This document shows positions 5,895 to 5,906 of a stretch of 5,906 bases of DNA, piece after piece. The translations under genes and the position numbers were made by a program. Position 1 is the first letter of the stretch, and the number at the start of each line of letters is the position of its first letter. Location: NCBI GenBank assembly GCA_030524065.1, contig JAUNHF010000011.1, positions 1 to 5,906 of the forward strand. Direction: 5' to 3'. The notes beneath the pieces were generated by a model that had not been told where the DNA came from, ran no database searches, and was given only the letters and a program-made list of their open reading frames with translations. The stretch comes from Deinococcus sp. GTDB lineage: Bacteria; Deinococcota; Deinococci; Deinococcales; Deinococcaceae.

Positions 5895-5906
5895 ATCAGA
5901 GCCTGC

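Overview
The window is GC-rich (roughly 60-65% by eye) and carries five protein-coding genes with strong G/C preference at third codon positions. Gene content is a type IV prepilin peptidase, a complete polar amino acid ABC importer and a class I/II aminotransferase. Together with a likely leaderless start for the peptidase gene and good Shine-Dalgarno sites elsewhere, this suggests a bacterium of the Deinococcus-Thermus phylum, most likely Deinococcus. That placement is an inference from style of sequence and not from a database match. I see no mobile element, CRISPR array, tRNA or rRNA.

Layout: (1) 9-692 (+), an unrecognised 227-aa protein with Asp/His-rich motifs like those of the arginase-fold / UPF0489 group. 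(2) 708-1874 (-), a 388-aa prepilin peptidase (pilD) convergent with the first gene; it is unusually long and appears to contain an internal duplication of its catalytic membrane module. (3) 1875-2218, a 344-base divergent intergenic region with two dyads, a 14-bp imperfect hairpin and a plausible sigma-70-type promoter for the importer. (4) 2219-4504 (+), an operon of lipoprotein substrate-binding protein, a single permease and an ATPase. (5) 4505-4757, a 253-base spacer with a possible terminator hairpin, a 9-bp direct repeat and two 7-bp stems arranged in pseudoknot order. (6) 4758-5894 (+), a 378-aa PLP-dependent aminotransferase.

How the genes fit together: the three importer genes form one functional unit for ATP-driven uptake of an amino acid of the HisJ/GlnH type. 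The aminotransferase downstream could transaminate an imported amino acid, but it has its own leader and ribosome binding site, so the link is only positional. The prepilin peptidase would process type IV pilin-like precursors, which in this phylum serve pili and DNA uptake; its pilin and assembly partners are not in this window.

The most notable observations are the internal duplication in the prepilin peptidase, with the two catalytic aspartates left in different repeat copies, the candidate pseudoknot in the aminotransferase leader, the long hairpin upstream of the importer promoter, and the motif order of the first protein.
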